Origin: Methylobacterium hispanicum
Lineage (GTDB): Bacteria > Pseudomonadota > Alphaproteobacteria > Rhizobiales > Beijerinckiaceae
DNA: 64,000 nt
Assembly (NCBI RefSeq): GCF_022179285.1
Contig: NZ_BPQO01000004.1
Coordinates: forward strand, 124,001-188,000
Direction of reading: 5' to 3'
Positions 32,584 to 41,344 of the stretch are shown here, one piece after another. The translations under genes were made by a program, and so were the position numbers. The notes below the pieces were generated by a model. It saw only the letters and a program-made list of their open reading frames with translations. It was not told the DNA's origin and ran no database searches. Numbering within the stretch: the first letter of the stretch is position 1; each line of letters begins with the position of its first letter.

Positions 32584-34497
32584 ATGAAGCGCCCGCTCCT
32601 TCTCGCCGCCACGTCGTTCCTTCTGGAAATCGCGGGCGCCGTACCCGTCTCCCAGGCGCGCGTGCTGGGGCCGGCCCTCTACTCGTGCAGCACCCGTGAA
32701 ATGACGCCCTGCGGCGAGTACATGGTGCCGAAGGGCAACTGCATCGGGGAAGGGTGCTACCTGGAACGAGAGGCCACGTTCTGCCCCGGCATCGTCGACA
32801 CGCGCGGAACCGTCGACTCCACGCTGTCGGCGCCCGCGACGATGCGCTATCTGACCACCCTCGGCGATCAGAGGTCCGGCCAAGCGTCCGACAAGATCAA
32901 GGCCGCGCACGCGGCCAAGCTTCCAAACCAGTACATCGTCCGCAACGTGATGTTCACCTGCCCCGCGGCTCCGGGGCCTGCCGATCCCGAACCCAAGGTC
33001 GCGGTACCGCCCGTCGAGAAGCCGCCGGAGCCGGAGGTCAAGCTCCCTCCGCCCGTCGAGCAGGTCTACAAGGACATCCAGGTCGTCGCCCGACACCCCG
33101 TCCACCCCCCGATCATCTCCCAACCGTTCGACATCGTGGTCCGGGACGCATCGGTCCTCTCCTTCTTCGGTGCGGTTCCGCCGTTCGGCCGGATCCCGGA
33201 GAGCGAGGAGACGTCCGGTTCCGTCGCCGTCTACGGCGGCGAGGGCGCCATCGCGATCGGCTTGACCGGCGCTCCTTCGTGGATGGTGCTTGCCGACGAG
33301 ACGTTGAAGGTGGACGGCCGCACCTTCACCAAGACGGCCATCGCGACGCCTCCCCCGGGTTCGGCCGGTTTCTATCGAGACATCCGTCTCACCGCACGGG
33401 ACGCCGTCGGCCGCACGCTTGCGTCTCCCCCCTTCACCGTCGAGGTCGTGGCGCCCGACGGACTTCGCATCGTCGGTGCGGTCGGCGGTGTGACAGCAGG
33501 TCAGGGCGGTCAATACATTCTCTTCGCCACGGCGAAGAGCGCCAGGAAATGGATCTCCTTCGACGTCGTCGGAGGGCCGCCCGGCGCAAATCCTGTCGAG
33601 CCGGTCGTCGCCGTCGACGATGGCGGATCCGCATCCCTCCGATACGAGGCGACGGCGACGCAGACCGGCGTGTGGAACGACGTCGTGATCAGGGCTACGG
33701 ACGATCAGGGCCGTATCGCCTACTCCGACAAATTCAAGATCACGGTCGAGCCGACCAGTACCTGCACCCCAGGGGTTCCCGCCACCGTCTACGCGGAACC
33801 CGCTCCGGCTCTCGGCTTCCGTACGCCCTACAGATGGCAGTGGTACATCGGTCAGGACGTCAGGATCGACGTCAAAGGGGATCTGCCGCCGGGCGTCGGG
33901 CTGTGCGCCGAGGGATACGGCCTCTGCGGGACGCCGATCGCCAACGGAAGCTGGAGCGGAGAGGTCGCCATCTCTAACCGGTGCGGCGGCGTCAAGACCA
34001 TCGCGTACGCGCTTGAGAACCGCGTCGACGATCATCTGCGTCCCTGCACGGGACGGTTCAGCCCGAACAACGAATTCGTCATAACCGAGACCGACGATTC
34101 CTACGTCATCGGCAACACCAAGGGGAAATCCGTTTCCTTCTGCGCGCCGCCTTACAATCAGTGGGATGGCGGCCAATGGTCCGATGGGTCCGTCAATTAT
34201 TCGTCGATGTACAAATCGAGCTCGTCATACGATTTCATTTTTCCGACCTCTTCGCTGAATCTCGACTTCGGGTGGTTCGGCGGAGGGCCGCTGTCCTTCA
34301 TCTACGGCAATCCCCCCAAGGAGGTGCTCGACTGCATCTCCAAGCGTCCCGGGTTCTGTACCGACAACGTGGTCTTCCGTGCCGTCGACGCGCTGCCTTC
34401 GCAAACGCCAGGCGCGCGCTCGGACGCCGTCTACATCTCGGGCCGCGACTGGCGCGGCCGGTTCTGGGGTTCGAAGAAGATCTTCGTCGAATACTGA
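32584..34497 (+). CDS. secreted Cys-containing protein with Ig-like segments
   Basis: A 637-aa exported protein. After a signal peptide (LLLAATSFLLEIAGAVPVSQA) comes a Cys-rich segment (ALYSCSTREMTPCGEY ... CIGEGCYLEREATFC). A Pro-rich linker follows (about 140-165, with repeated PPVEKPPEPE-like units), then two or three Ig-like domains ending in ARDAVGRTLASPPFTVEV and ATDDQGRIAYSDKFKITV. The C-terminal 200 residues, with several Cys, are unrecognised. The closing strands match those of the giant adhesin, so the genes share ancestry and probably function. The codons just after the ATG contain CGTTCCTTC (32615-32623). Confidence 0.75.
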   Translation: MKRPLLLAATSFLLEIAGAVPVSQARVLGPALYSCSTREMTPCGEYMVPKGNCIGEGCYLEREATFCPGIVDTRGTVDSTLSAPATMRYLTTLGDQRSGQASDKIKAAHAAKLPNQYIVRNVMFTCPAAPGPADPEPKVAVPPVEKPPEPEVKLPPPVEQVYKDIQVVARHPVHPPIISQPFDIVVRDASVLSFFGAVPPFGRIPESEETSGSVAVYGGEGAIAIGLTGAPSWMVLADETLKVDGRTFTKTAIATPPPGSAGFYRDIRLTARDAVGRTLASPPFTVEVVAPDGLRIVGAVGGVTAGQGGQYILFATAKSARKWISFDVVGGPPGANPVEPVVAVDDGGSASLRYEATATQTGVWNDVVIRATDDQGRIAYSDKFKITVEPTSTCTPGVPATVYAEPAPALGFRTPYRWQWYIGQDVRIDVKGDLPPGVGLCAEGYGLCGTPIANGSWSGEVAISNRCGGVKTIAYALENRVDDHLRPCTGRFSPNNEFVITETDDSYVIGNTKGKSVSFCAPPYNQWDGGQWSDGSVNYSSMYKSSSSYDFIFPTSSLNLDFGWFGGGPLSFIYGNPPKEVLDCISKRPGFCTDNVVFRAVDALPSQTPGARSDAVYISGRDWRGRFWGSKKIFVEY

Positions 34498-34506
34498 CGG
34501 GAAAGG

Positions 34507-34534
34507 CTGCGGCCGGGCCCAGACCCGGCCGCAG
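34507..34534 (+). terminator. hairpin after the surface-protein genes
   Basis: A perfect 11-bp stem (CTGCGGCCGGG with CCCGGCCGCAG, 6-nt loop) starts 10 nt after the stop at 34497. No T-run follows, so factor-independent termination is uncertain. Confidence 0.6.
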
Positions 34535-34544
34535 ACGCTCCGCG

Positions 34545-35018
34545 ATGAACCTCGGACCGCAGGCAGACATGCATACGGGCGCATCCCTCGCGACGCGTGG
34601 CCCGTCCCTTTCCACGATCGGGCGGATCTGGACGGTGGCGGAAAGAAGCGCGGTCGCGGACGTGAAGGCACGGGCCGTCGACGCACTCCTCGCAGCGAAC
34701 ATGACGTTCGACCGGGTGGCCTTTCCCTTCGCGCTTCATCATCGGGTCGTCGTCCGGACCGTACGGCGGGGCTTGGAAGGCCGCACTCATCTCAGGTCGC
34801 GGGAGGTCGCCGACATGCTTGAGGCGTGGGCGTGGCATCACGGCGGTGCGGAGATCTACGCTTGGCAGGCCGTCGCGCTCGCGGCGGACGCGATATCCGG
34901 ACGCTCCGGGCTGCCCGTTCCTGCCGGGCTCGACGAGGCCGTGGACGCACGCCTCGTGGACAGAGGACTGGGCTTCGTCAGGCACGTGCGTCGGATCGTC
35001 GAAGCCGGCGGCGTCTGA
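34545..35018 (+). CDS. hypothetical protein
   Basis: A 157-aa protein, unrecognised. It is rich in Ala, Arg and His, with no export signal, and probably helical (VADVKARAVDALLAANMTFDRVAFPFALHHRVVVRTVRRGLEGRTH). The start ATG follows a hairpin by 10 nt and a second hairpin follows the stop by 14 nt, so it looks like a separate short unit. Confidence 0.65.
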   Translation: MNLGPQADMHTGASLATRGPSLSTIGRIWTVAERSAVADVKARAVDALLAANMTFDRVAFPFALHHRVVVRTVRRGLEGRTHLRSREVADMLEAWAWHHGGAEIYAWQAVALAADAISGRSGLPVPAGLDEAVDARLVDRGLGFVRHVRRIVEAGGV

Positions 35019-35031
35019 GGGGCGCCATCGG

Positions 35032-35067
35032 GGACGGGACCGGCCTCTCGCGTGGCCGGTTCCGTCC
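35032..35067 (+). terminator. long hairpin, probable terminator
   Basis: A 14-bp stem (35032-35045 with 35054-35067, one G-U pair when transcribed) around an 8-nt loop, directly after the stop at 35018. It lacks a T-run but is the strongest hairpin seen in this part of the window. Confidence 0.6.
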
Positions 35068-35209
35068 GTCTCGTCCTGCGGCACCGGGTTCGGTTGGGCA
35101 GGCGCCGCCGTCGTGCGCCGCGATGCCTGGAACAGCTGTCCGTGGTTCCATATTTTGCGTCTTGCAAGGGCCGTCGGCATCCTCTTCGCAGTAGTTCGGA
35201 GAGCGAAGG

Positions 35210-35602
35210 ATGAGCGCGCACAACAAGCCCCACTGGGACCGCCGCGCCGACAACGAGGTTCTGTATGGCGGCGACGCGATGCTGAGCATCAGCGACGACG
35301 GTCGAGCTGCGGTGCTGCTGACGAGTTCCATTCCTTCCATGCCGCAGCGGTTCGTATCGTTGGACGTGGGCGACGACGGTCCGTGCCTGCGGCGCTCCGA
35401 TGGGCAGGACGTCCGCTTCACGACGGACCCCCTTCTGGCCGAGATGGCGGCGGGGATCGGCTTCGTACGGATCGAGGAGGTGGACCTCCAGGGCGCCGGG
35501 AACTTCCGCCGCAACGAGGTCTACAGCGTTCCCGTCGTGATGGCCGCCGTCCCCGTGGCCGGACCGCTGGAGCAACACCTTTCCCCTGCCCTGGGTATGT
35601 GA
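35210..35602 (+). CDS. hypothetical protein
   Basis: Unrecognised 130-aa protein. It starts MSAHNKPHWDRRADNEVLYGG and is mostly strand-forming, with no signal peptide or membrane helix. The start has GAAGG close upstream. It ends 10 nt before the next gene, so the two are likely co-transcribed. Confidence 0.6.
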   Translation: MSAHNKPHWDRRADNEVLYGGDAMLSISDDGRAAVLLTSSIPSMPQRFVSLDVGDDGPCLRRSDGQDVRFTTDPLLAEMAAGIGFVRIEEVDLQGAGNFRRNEVYSVPVVMAAVPVAGPLEQHLSPALGM

Positions 35603-35612
35603 GGAGCGCTCC

Positions 35613-36806
35613 ATGGCGTCGAGGCGGGGGACACGGTCCGCGAGGATTTCGGTCGGCGGTACGTCCGAGATCGCCGGAGCGCTGCTTGCAGCTTCGCTGC
35701 AGGGCGAAGGCGTGGGCGTCGTATCCCCCGCCGAGGGAGCATCGTTCCGCTGGAGCAAGGCGATCGGCGATCCGGTCGTCGTCGACGCCCTAGCCGCGGT
35801 GAGAGAGATCTGCGGCGTCGAGCCGGACCTCGTCGTTCTGGACGTGCGCGCGGTGGCCGCGGCCGAATGGACCTGCGACCGGATCGACGCGATGCTCGGG
35901 GCGGCCGGGACGGCGGATCTCGGTGCGGTCGAGGCGCTGTCCAGCAATTTCGCCGCCGGCGTCGTTCCCGAGGTGCATCGGCCGCTTGCCGCGATGGGCG
36001 CGGCCACGAGCGTCGCATGGGTCGTGCCCTACTCGCCCTTCTCGGGAGGATGGGATGCGACCCGCGATCTCGTCGGCGTACCCCGCCGCGTCTGGCCCGT
36101 CGCACAACTCAGGGCGGAGGACGCGCGCCGGTTCGTCGCCGCACGGCAGATCGGCCTTGCGATCGCCCCCACACTGCTCCCCGAAAGCTCCAACCTGCCC
36201 GAGGACGACGGTCCAACGGCCGCATGGCGCACGCACTTGGCCGAAGTCCTGGCCGATCTCGTCGGGTGCGCCGTGCTGCGCCATCTGGGAAGCGACGAGG
36301 CGGCGGATCTGATCCCGCAGCTGCGCGAAGCGCGCGCGGGCCTACGCCTTCGGGACGGTCGCCTCGACCGGGAGGATCTGATCCTCGACACCGCACCCGC
36401 CCTGCGCGCTGCGGCCGAAGGCTGGAGAGGTTGCGATCCCGCATCCGTCGCAGCAGCGTTCGCGAACCCGCTGGAGCGCTTCCTGCCGCCTGCCGCGTCC
36501 GTGGCCCCCGAGCGCATCGCCGCTCTTGAGGATGCAGCCGCGACGACAGCCTGCGACCACGACCTTCTCCCCGACGAACTTCGCCGGATCGCCGCGGAAA
36601 TGCTCGCGGCCGATCTGGAGGACGTCGTCGCGACCCTGCCCGACGACCCCCGGGCTCGGGAACGCTTCGCCTGCTACGGTGCGTGGCGGACGCCGCTGGG
36701 CCTCCAGGAGATCTTCCGCGATCTTGCCGACCGCCTCCGGCCTGAAGCGTCGGCTGCCGACGCGTACAGGCCCCAGTCGCAGCCGGCGTTCTCGCTGACT
36801 TTCTGA
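35613..36806 (+). CDS. hypothetical protein
   Basis: Unrecognised protein of 397 aa, no export signal. It opens with a short GGTSEIAGALLAASLQG segment, contains VEPDLVVLDVRAVAAAEW, and has several Ala-Glu-rich helices towards the C-terminus. A good Shine-Dalgarno (GAGGAG) lies 8 nt before the ATG. It follows the preceding gene by 10 nt and precedes the next by about 30 nt. Confidence 0.65.
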   Translation: MASRRGTRSARISVGGTSEIAGALLAASLQGEGVGVVSPAEGASFRWSKAIGDPVVVDALAAVREICGVEPDLVVLDVRAVAAAEWTCDRIDAMLGAAGTADLGAVEALSSNFAAGVVPEVHRPLAAMGAATSVAWVVPYSPFSGGWDATRDLVGVPRRVWPVAQLRAEDARRFVAARQIGLAIAPTLLPESSNLPEDDGPTAAWRTHLAEVLADLVGCAVLRHLGSDEAADLIPQLREARAGLRLRDGRLDREDLILDTAPALRAAAEGWRGCDPASVAAAFANPLERFLPPAASVAPERIAALEDAAATTACDHDLLPDELRRIAAEMLAADLEDVVATLPDDPRARERFACYGAWRTPLGLQEIFRDLADRLRPEASAADAYRPQSQPAFSLTF

Positions 36807-36838
36807 CCGCCCGCATGCCGTCTCCGGAGAAGCTCGAG

Positions 36839-37123
36839 ATGACCTATCCCCACGCCCAAATGCCTCAGGTCGGCGACAGAGTAGTGCTGACGTTTGAGAT
36901 AGACCGCTTCCCGCATGCCCGCGTGCCGTCCGGACTCCGAGGCACGGTGGAGAGCGCCAACGACGAGGTGATTGCTCTCAAGCTCGACGAGACGATCCCG
37001 GAACTCTCCGAATGGAACAACTGCCTGACCTGGACCGATGGGATCGACACCGAGGAAGGGCAGACCGTGGCCGAGGCGTTCCGATGCGAAACCGCAGAGG
37101 CCTCGCCCGCTCCTGCTCCCTGA
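36839..37123 (+). CDS. small hypothetical protein
   Basis: A 94-aa protein of a type common in alphaproteobacterial accessory DNA, with GDRVVLTFEIDRFPHARVPSGLRGTV followed by an acidic and Trp-containing half (LSEWNNCLTW). This looks like a small beta-barrel (SH3- or KOW-like) protein; function unknown. Start at 36839 chosen for its GGAGA Shine-Dalgarno; an alternative ATG is at 36815. Confidence 0.55.
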   Translation: MTYPHAQMPQVGDRVVLTFEIDRFPHARVPSGLRGTVESANDEVIALKLDETIPELSEWNNCLTWTDGIDTEEGQTVAEAFRCETAEASPAPAP

Positions 37124-37584
37124 CGCTGCGGCGGCCTGTTGCAGCGCGGAAGGTCCCGCTGCCGTGGGTTCTTCGGGAAACGCCCCGGGCCCGCTACGGC
37201 GCCTGTCCCCATCGAAGCGGCGCCCGCTCCTTTCCGCGGGGCCGCCCCAGGGCATTTTCCTGCGACGAACGGCATGGCGCGGGAGCCTTCCTGCCCGATG
37301 CGCTTTGTCGTCGTGGCGCGAGCATGCGGCCGCCGACCGGAGGGCCAGAAGATGTGCGCAGGCGATCGGAGTGGATCGAGACGGACCGGATACCGGCGCC
37401 CGCTTTCGGAAGTGCAATTTCGATCGCGCGGTCCGAACTGCCGGGCGGCCAACGACAACAGGCGAGCGGCTCCGGGGCCGCTGCGCCTCACCCTCTCCGC
37501 CCTCAAGCTGGTCACCGTGAGCACGGCTGCGCTGACCGGCTTCGCGCTACGCCTGCTGCCATCGTCTCGAGGAACCGAGGGCGG
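37124..37584. other. 460-nt stretch without a convincing gene
   Basis: A short stem CGCTGC/GCAGCG follows the previous stop (about 37125-37150), which may help termination. A plus-strand open frame to 37615 contains AANDNRRA and a hydrophobic LVTVSTAALTGFALRLL run, features of small Rhizobiales proteins. It lacks a clear start signal and overlaps the next gene, so I do not call it. Confidence 0.4.
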
Positions 37585-37857
37585 ATGCCGCGCTACTTCT
37601 TCCGCACCCACTTAGGCGACGGTGTCGTGGTGGACCCTGAGGGCAGCGAGCTGGCGGACTTGGAGGCCGCCCGGGATGCCGCCAAGGGGCTGGCCCTTCA
37701 ACTGCTTCAGGGGGCCGACGGAGATCCGGAGTTGCTCAAGGCGGTACTGTTCGTGGCCGATGAGGCCGAGGAGATCGTGCTGGAGTTCCCGCTGGTAGAT
37801 GCGCTGGTAGTTGGGGCGATGCCGGGGCCTCAGGGCGGGGGCGAGACCCTCCACTGA
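37585..37857 (+). CDS. DUF6894 family protein
   Basis: A 90-aa cytoplasmic protein. It begins MPRYFFRTHLGDGVVVDPEG and continues SELADLEAARDAAKGLALQLL, the layout of DUF6894, a small family abundant in Methylobacterium and relatives and often present in many copies per genome. Function unknown. The ATG has GAGGGCG upstream. Confidence 0.78.
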   Translation: MPRYFFRTHLGDGVVVDPEGSELADLEAARDAAKGLALQLLQGADGDPELLKAVLFVADEAEEIVLEFPLVDALVVGAMPGPQGGGETLH

Positions 37858-38137
37858 CGTGACTGTGCGTGCGGCGCTTGGCGCGATAGGGCGGACCCAG
37901 GCCCTGCCTGCCCTTCGCTCCTCTGAAATGCCTCCGACAAATGCATAGGGGAATCCGATCCCCTGACCCGTGCGACATGTCGTATGCATTACCTCCCCGG
38001 GGCGCTCGGCCGCCGCCTCAGGTCCGATGGCTTGGTTCGGCTTTGCGCTTCCCCGCGGACCTCTCGACGGGCGATCGCGGGTTTGGCAGCATCCGCACTG
38101 ACGACCGCCGCCTTGGCGGAGGTGTTCGGGGGCTGGG

Positions 38138-39100
38138 ATGCGGACGCTGGCCGGTTGCATACTGTTGATTCTCTCTCTGAGAAGCGTGTCCGCTCAGGAG
38201 GCTGCCGACCGGTGCCGGGACATCCTCGTCCACGCAGCGCACAACATCGACCAGTCCCTTCGGACTACGCAGATGGCTTCGGATCTCGGAGGCGTCTTGT
38301 GCGGCACCCCGTCCTCCGACGGCGACCACGGTGGCGGATCGGCGGCCTTCGCCGCATTCAATCCAAAGGAGAGCGCCAGGAAGCGGATCCAGCGAATGCG
38401 GGACCAAGTCTGCGTCGGCGGCCGGAAGGAACTCGACGACAGCCAGCTTGAGCAAACCCTGTCCGATCTGGTCGACCAGGGCACGTTGGGGCAGTGGAGG
38501 GACTGCATGCGCGCGGGAGGCACCGGCTTGATCGGGACGATCGAGCGCGACGGAGACTCGGCCGTGATCCGGCTTCGGTGGGCCGAACAACTCGGCGTCC
38601 AGCGCGCCGTCATCGAGAACGTCGCGGTGACCGGCCTCGAATGCTCATCGATGTGGAGTCGCGGAACCGTCGTCGGAAAAGCGCCGCTCGTGGTCCGGTG
38701 CGACGGGAACCGGGATCTGGCCATCGACATCGCGATCAGGACGGACAGGGACGCCATCCGCCTACGATCTCCCATCGTGAAGACCGCTGCCTCCAAGGCG
38801 GCACCGCCGAGATCCGAGCGTGAAGGTTGCTTCGCAGGCGACGTGGATGCCTGCTTCTATGCCGCCATGGAAAACGGAAGGAAATGCGCTCCCTTGGATC
38901 GGTCAGGCGCGGAGTTCCAAGCCTGTCACCAACAGTCGCTGGTGCTGCTGGATCTCTGGGAAGGGCTCAAGGCGCGGAACAGTGCCTGCGTCAACCGAAG
39001 CGGTGCGGCTTGCCGGGAAGCCATCGTCAAAGCGGAGGAGGTCCGGAAGCGCGGGGACGCGCCGGTCCCCAACCAAGCAGCCCGTCCTGGAGGACTCTGA
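38138..39100 (+). CDS. secreted hypothetical protein with conserved cysteines
   Basis: A 320-aa exported protein. The signal peptide (LAGCILLILSLRSVSA) precedes QEAADRCRD. Eleven or so Cys are spread along the chain, including CFAGDVDACFYAAMENGRKC near residue 230 that recalls Sel1- or Cys-repeat segments. A Lys/Arg-rich helical region (SARKRIQRMRDQVCVGGRKEL) lies near 80-100. Not recognised. No clear partner gene; it is preceded by a 280-nt gap. Confidence 0.65.
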   Translation: MRTLAGCILLILSLRSVSAQEAADRCRDILVHAAHNIDQSLRTTQMASDLGGVLCGTPSSDGDHGGGSAAFAAFNPKESARKRIQRMRDQVCVGGRKELDDSQLEQTLSDLVDQGTLGQWRDCMRAGGTGLIGTIERDGDSAVIRLRWAEQLGVQRAVIENVAVTGLECSSMWSRGTVVGKAPLVVRCDGNRDLAIDIAIRTDRDAIRLRSPIVKTAASKAAPPRSEREGCFAGDVDACFYAAMENGRKCAPLDRSGAEFQACHQQSLVLLDLWEGLKARNSACVNRSGAACREAIVKAEEVRKRGDAPVPNQAARPGGL

Positions 39101-39565
39101 AGCTACGATTCGATCGACTCGGCCATGGGAGGGGTGGTTCTCGACCTGAAGCAGGGTCCGGAGGAGGTCCGATACCTCGCTCACCACCACCAAGACGTTG
39201 CCGGGCGGGTCGTAGGATGCACACCAAGCGCAGGTTGAGCCCACGGGCTTGGACCGACGGCAGCGGGGGATCGGCGGCAAGCTCGTCATAAGATCCGCCC
39301 ACCTCGACCAGACCTTGCGCGCAGTCGAAGCGGAATAGGTAATCGCGCGCATGGGGGGATGTTGGGTTGAACAATCACGACGTGCTGCGTGTGGTCTAGC
39401 AGATCCCACGACGCAAGCTATGCTCTCAATTGCGATGACTGCCGGAAGACCCCGGCCCGCGATGATCTCAGATGTGGTGCACACGCAATCCAGACAGGCA
39501 GCGTTACGAGCGATTAAGCCCCCTCGACTAAAGCCAACATCGCATTCCGGCCTCGGCGAGGCCAA
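39101..39565. other. 465-nt stretch with decayed sequence
   Basis: No intact gene. On the minus strand, fragments in two frames read RDYLFRFDCAQGLVEV (about 39300-39350) and NVLVVVSEVSDLLRTLLQVE (about 39150-39210). Together these faintly recall a frameshifted small DUF6894-like gene; support is weak. Confidence 0.35.
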
Positions 39566-39991
39566 ATGGGGGTTGGAGCAGCGTATGTCGACAATCAGCG
39601 CGAGGCGCTTCGCCAGGCAGCGCTGACCGAGATCGCTCTCCTCGACACGCCGCCCGAACGCGAGTTCGATGTGCTGGCGAAGCTTGCTCAACGCATCCTC
39701 GGCACCGGGATGTCGTCGATCACTCTGATCGCTCCGGAACGACAGTGGTTCAAGGCACGCTGTGGTCCCCTGGCGCCTGAGACCACGCGGGCTCTGGCGT
39801 TCTGCCCGATCGTGGTCGAGACCGAGGCGCCGGCACCCCTTGGGTGCCGACTGTCTGGGCCTGAGGCTGCATGCGAGCTAGTACGGCCCTCGCGCCGCCT
39901 CACTTGCCGTCGGGGCCTGATGTGCAAATCCGTGGGCTCGAACTGGTTCCGGCTCTTGCAGGGGAAGGGCCGGGGCTCAGCCGAGGGCTGA
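39566..39991 (+). pseudogene. truncated GAF-domain gene
   Basis: The first 80 residues match the start of the GAF-domain sensor family: EALRQAALTEIALLDTPPE, REFDVLAKLAQRILG, then RQWFKARCGPLAPETTRALAFC. After ETEAPAPLG the expected remainder of the GAF fold is absent and the frame runs through 55 unrelated residues to a stop. So about half the domain and all downstream kinase or cyclase domains are missing. Probably a remnant left by rearrangement. Confidence 0.6.
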
Positions 39992-40044
39992 TCCCTAACC
40001 GACACGGGGACCGCTCCGCTGTTGGCCGCTTGTAGGACCAGAGG

Positions 40045-41250
40045 TCAGTTCTGCCCTTCCCCGGCCATGGCCACCAGGGCGGGAACTCCCGCCGGCAGCA
40101 TCCGTGCTTCGACGCCCTGTTCGCCCAGAGAGCGGGCGAGATCCTTGGCGGCCGGCGCTTCGAACGGGCCGATGCGCAGCGCCGTGTAGACGCGCGAGGT
40201 GCCGACCTTCACGATCTTCGGGTCCATCCCGGCCAGGGCCGCCGTCTTAATCGAGAGATGACGCCAGACGCCTTGCATCCGGGTCCGCTCCCAACCCGCG
40301 AATGAGGCGATCTGGACCATGACGCTCCCCGACCGAGCCGTCTCGACCTTCGGGGCCGGCTCCGCCGGCAGGGCCGCAGCAGCCGCGAGCGCGTCGATCC
40401 GGACGACGGGTGCGACCTCGGCGATCATGACGCCGCCCGTCGACATGCCTGGATCCGCGAAGCCGGAGGCTTGTCCCGGTTCCGCGAAGACCATCCCGGC
40501 GAGCACGGTGCGGGATCCGGCACCCTTGCGCTCGCTCGGGAGCTCGTCGGACACGATGAATCCGCCGGTGGCATAATCCTGACCGTCCGCGAACACGATC
40601 CTGTCGAAGGGGATCTGTTGAGAGGACGCGGCCTTGGCGGACGGCGGCGGCTCCGTCACGGGGGCCGATGGCTCGCCGGAAGGCCGCACGCCCACGGAAG
40701 GCGGCACGGCCACGGGGATCGGCTGGATGGATGGGCCACTCTGGACGGGCTTGCCGCGGCTCATTCCGATGGCCGAGAGGGCCGCGCGCAGCGACGCATC
40801 GTCGATCGGGGCTCCGGGGTTGCCGGGCGCCTGAAGGGGCAGCGAGGCAGGTGCCTTCTCGGCATGGGAGGGGCGGGCGGCGGGAGCGGGGGCCGCGGCC
40901 GGGGCTACGGGCTCCGGTGGTGGCGGCTCGGGCGGCGGCAGGACCGCGGGCAGCGTCCCGAAGGGCTTGTACCTGGGATCGACCGCGCCGAAGCGCTTGG
41001 CCGTCACGCAGAGTGCCTTGGGGAAGGAACGGGAAACGGTCTCGCGCCAGTCAGAGTTCGCCGTGACGTCGTCGGCCGACTTCTCGTCCGAGTAGACGAG
41101 GGAGCCGTACTGGGTGCAGGACACCCGGATCCAGTTTGCGCGATCGGGCGCCGGCGGCGGATCGGCCGGCGGAGCAGCGAGAGCCGTGCCGCCCGAGAGC
41201 ATGGCGATGAGCGTCAGCGCAGCCGAAGTTCGCGTCAAGGGATCAGCCAC
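40045..41250 (-). CDS. secreted protein with C-terminal SPOR-like domain
   Basis: A 401-aa exported protein. The signal peptide (ALTLIAMLSGGTALAAP) is followed by a segment with CTQYGSLVYSDEKSAD, then long Pro/Ala-rich linkers (about 100-215). The C-terminal 80 residues read VMVQIASFAGWERTRMQGVWRHL ... KVGTSRVYTALRIGPFEAPAAKDLARSLGEQGVEARML, matching the two repeats of a SPOR domain, which binds denuded septal peptidoglycan. The start is GTG at 41250 with CGTTCCTTC immediately upstream and no obvious Shine-Dalgarno. A TTGACA box lies about 50 nt upstream on the same strand. Confidence 0.75.
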   Translation of the reverse strand: MADPLTRTSAALTLIAMLSGGTALAAPPADPPPAPDRANWIRVSCTQYGSLVYSDEKSADDVTANSDWRETVSRSFPKALCVTAKRFGAVDPRYKPFGTLPAVLPPPEPPPPEPVAPAAAPAPAARPSHAEKAPASLPLQAPGNPGAPIDDASLRAALSAIGMSRGKPVQSGPSIQPIPVAVPPSVGVRPSGEPSAPVTEPPPSAKAASSQQIPFDRIVFADGQDYATGGFIVSDELPSERKGAGSRTVLAGMVFAEPGQASGFADPGMSTGGVMIAEVAPVVRIDALAAAAALPAEPAPKVETARSGSVMVQIASFAGWERTRMQGVWRHLSIKTAALAGMDPKIVKVGTSRVYTALRIGPFEAPAAKDLARSLGEQGVEARMLPAGVPALVAMAGEGQN

Positions 41251-41252
41251 CG

Positions 41253-41313
41253 GAAGGAACGGGTAGGGACGACCTTGGTGCGGTGCCCGGCGACTGTCAA
41301 CGAAGAAGGAATG
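41253..41313 (+). repeat. two copies of the recurrent 9-mer upstream of the SPOR-protein gene
   Basis: GAAGGAACG at 41253-41261 and GAAGGAATG at 41305-41313 are direct copies 52 nt apart; an 8-nt inverted copy GTTCCTTC lies at 41339-41346. Confidence 0.55.
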
Positions 41314-41344
41314 TATTAACCCTGTTTGTCGGCGAGTGGTTCCT

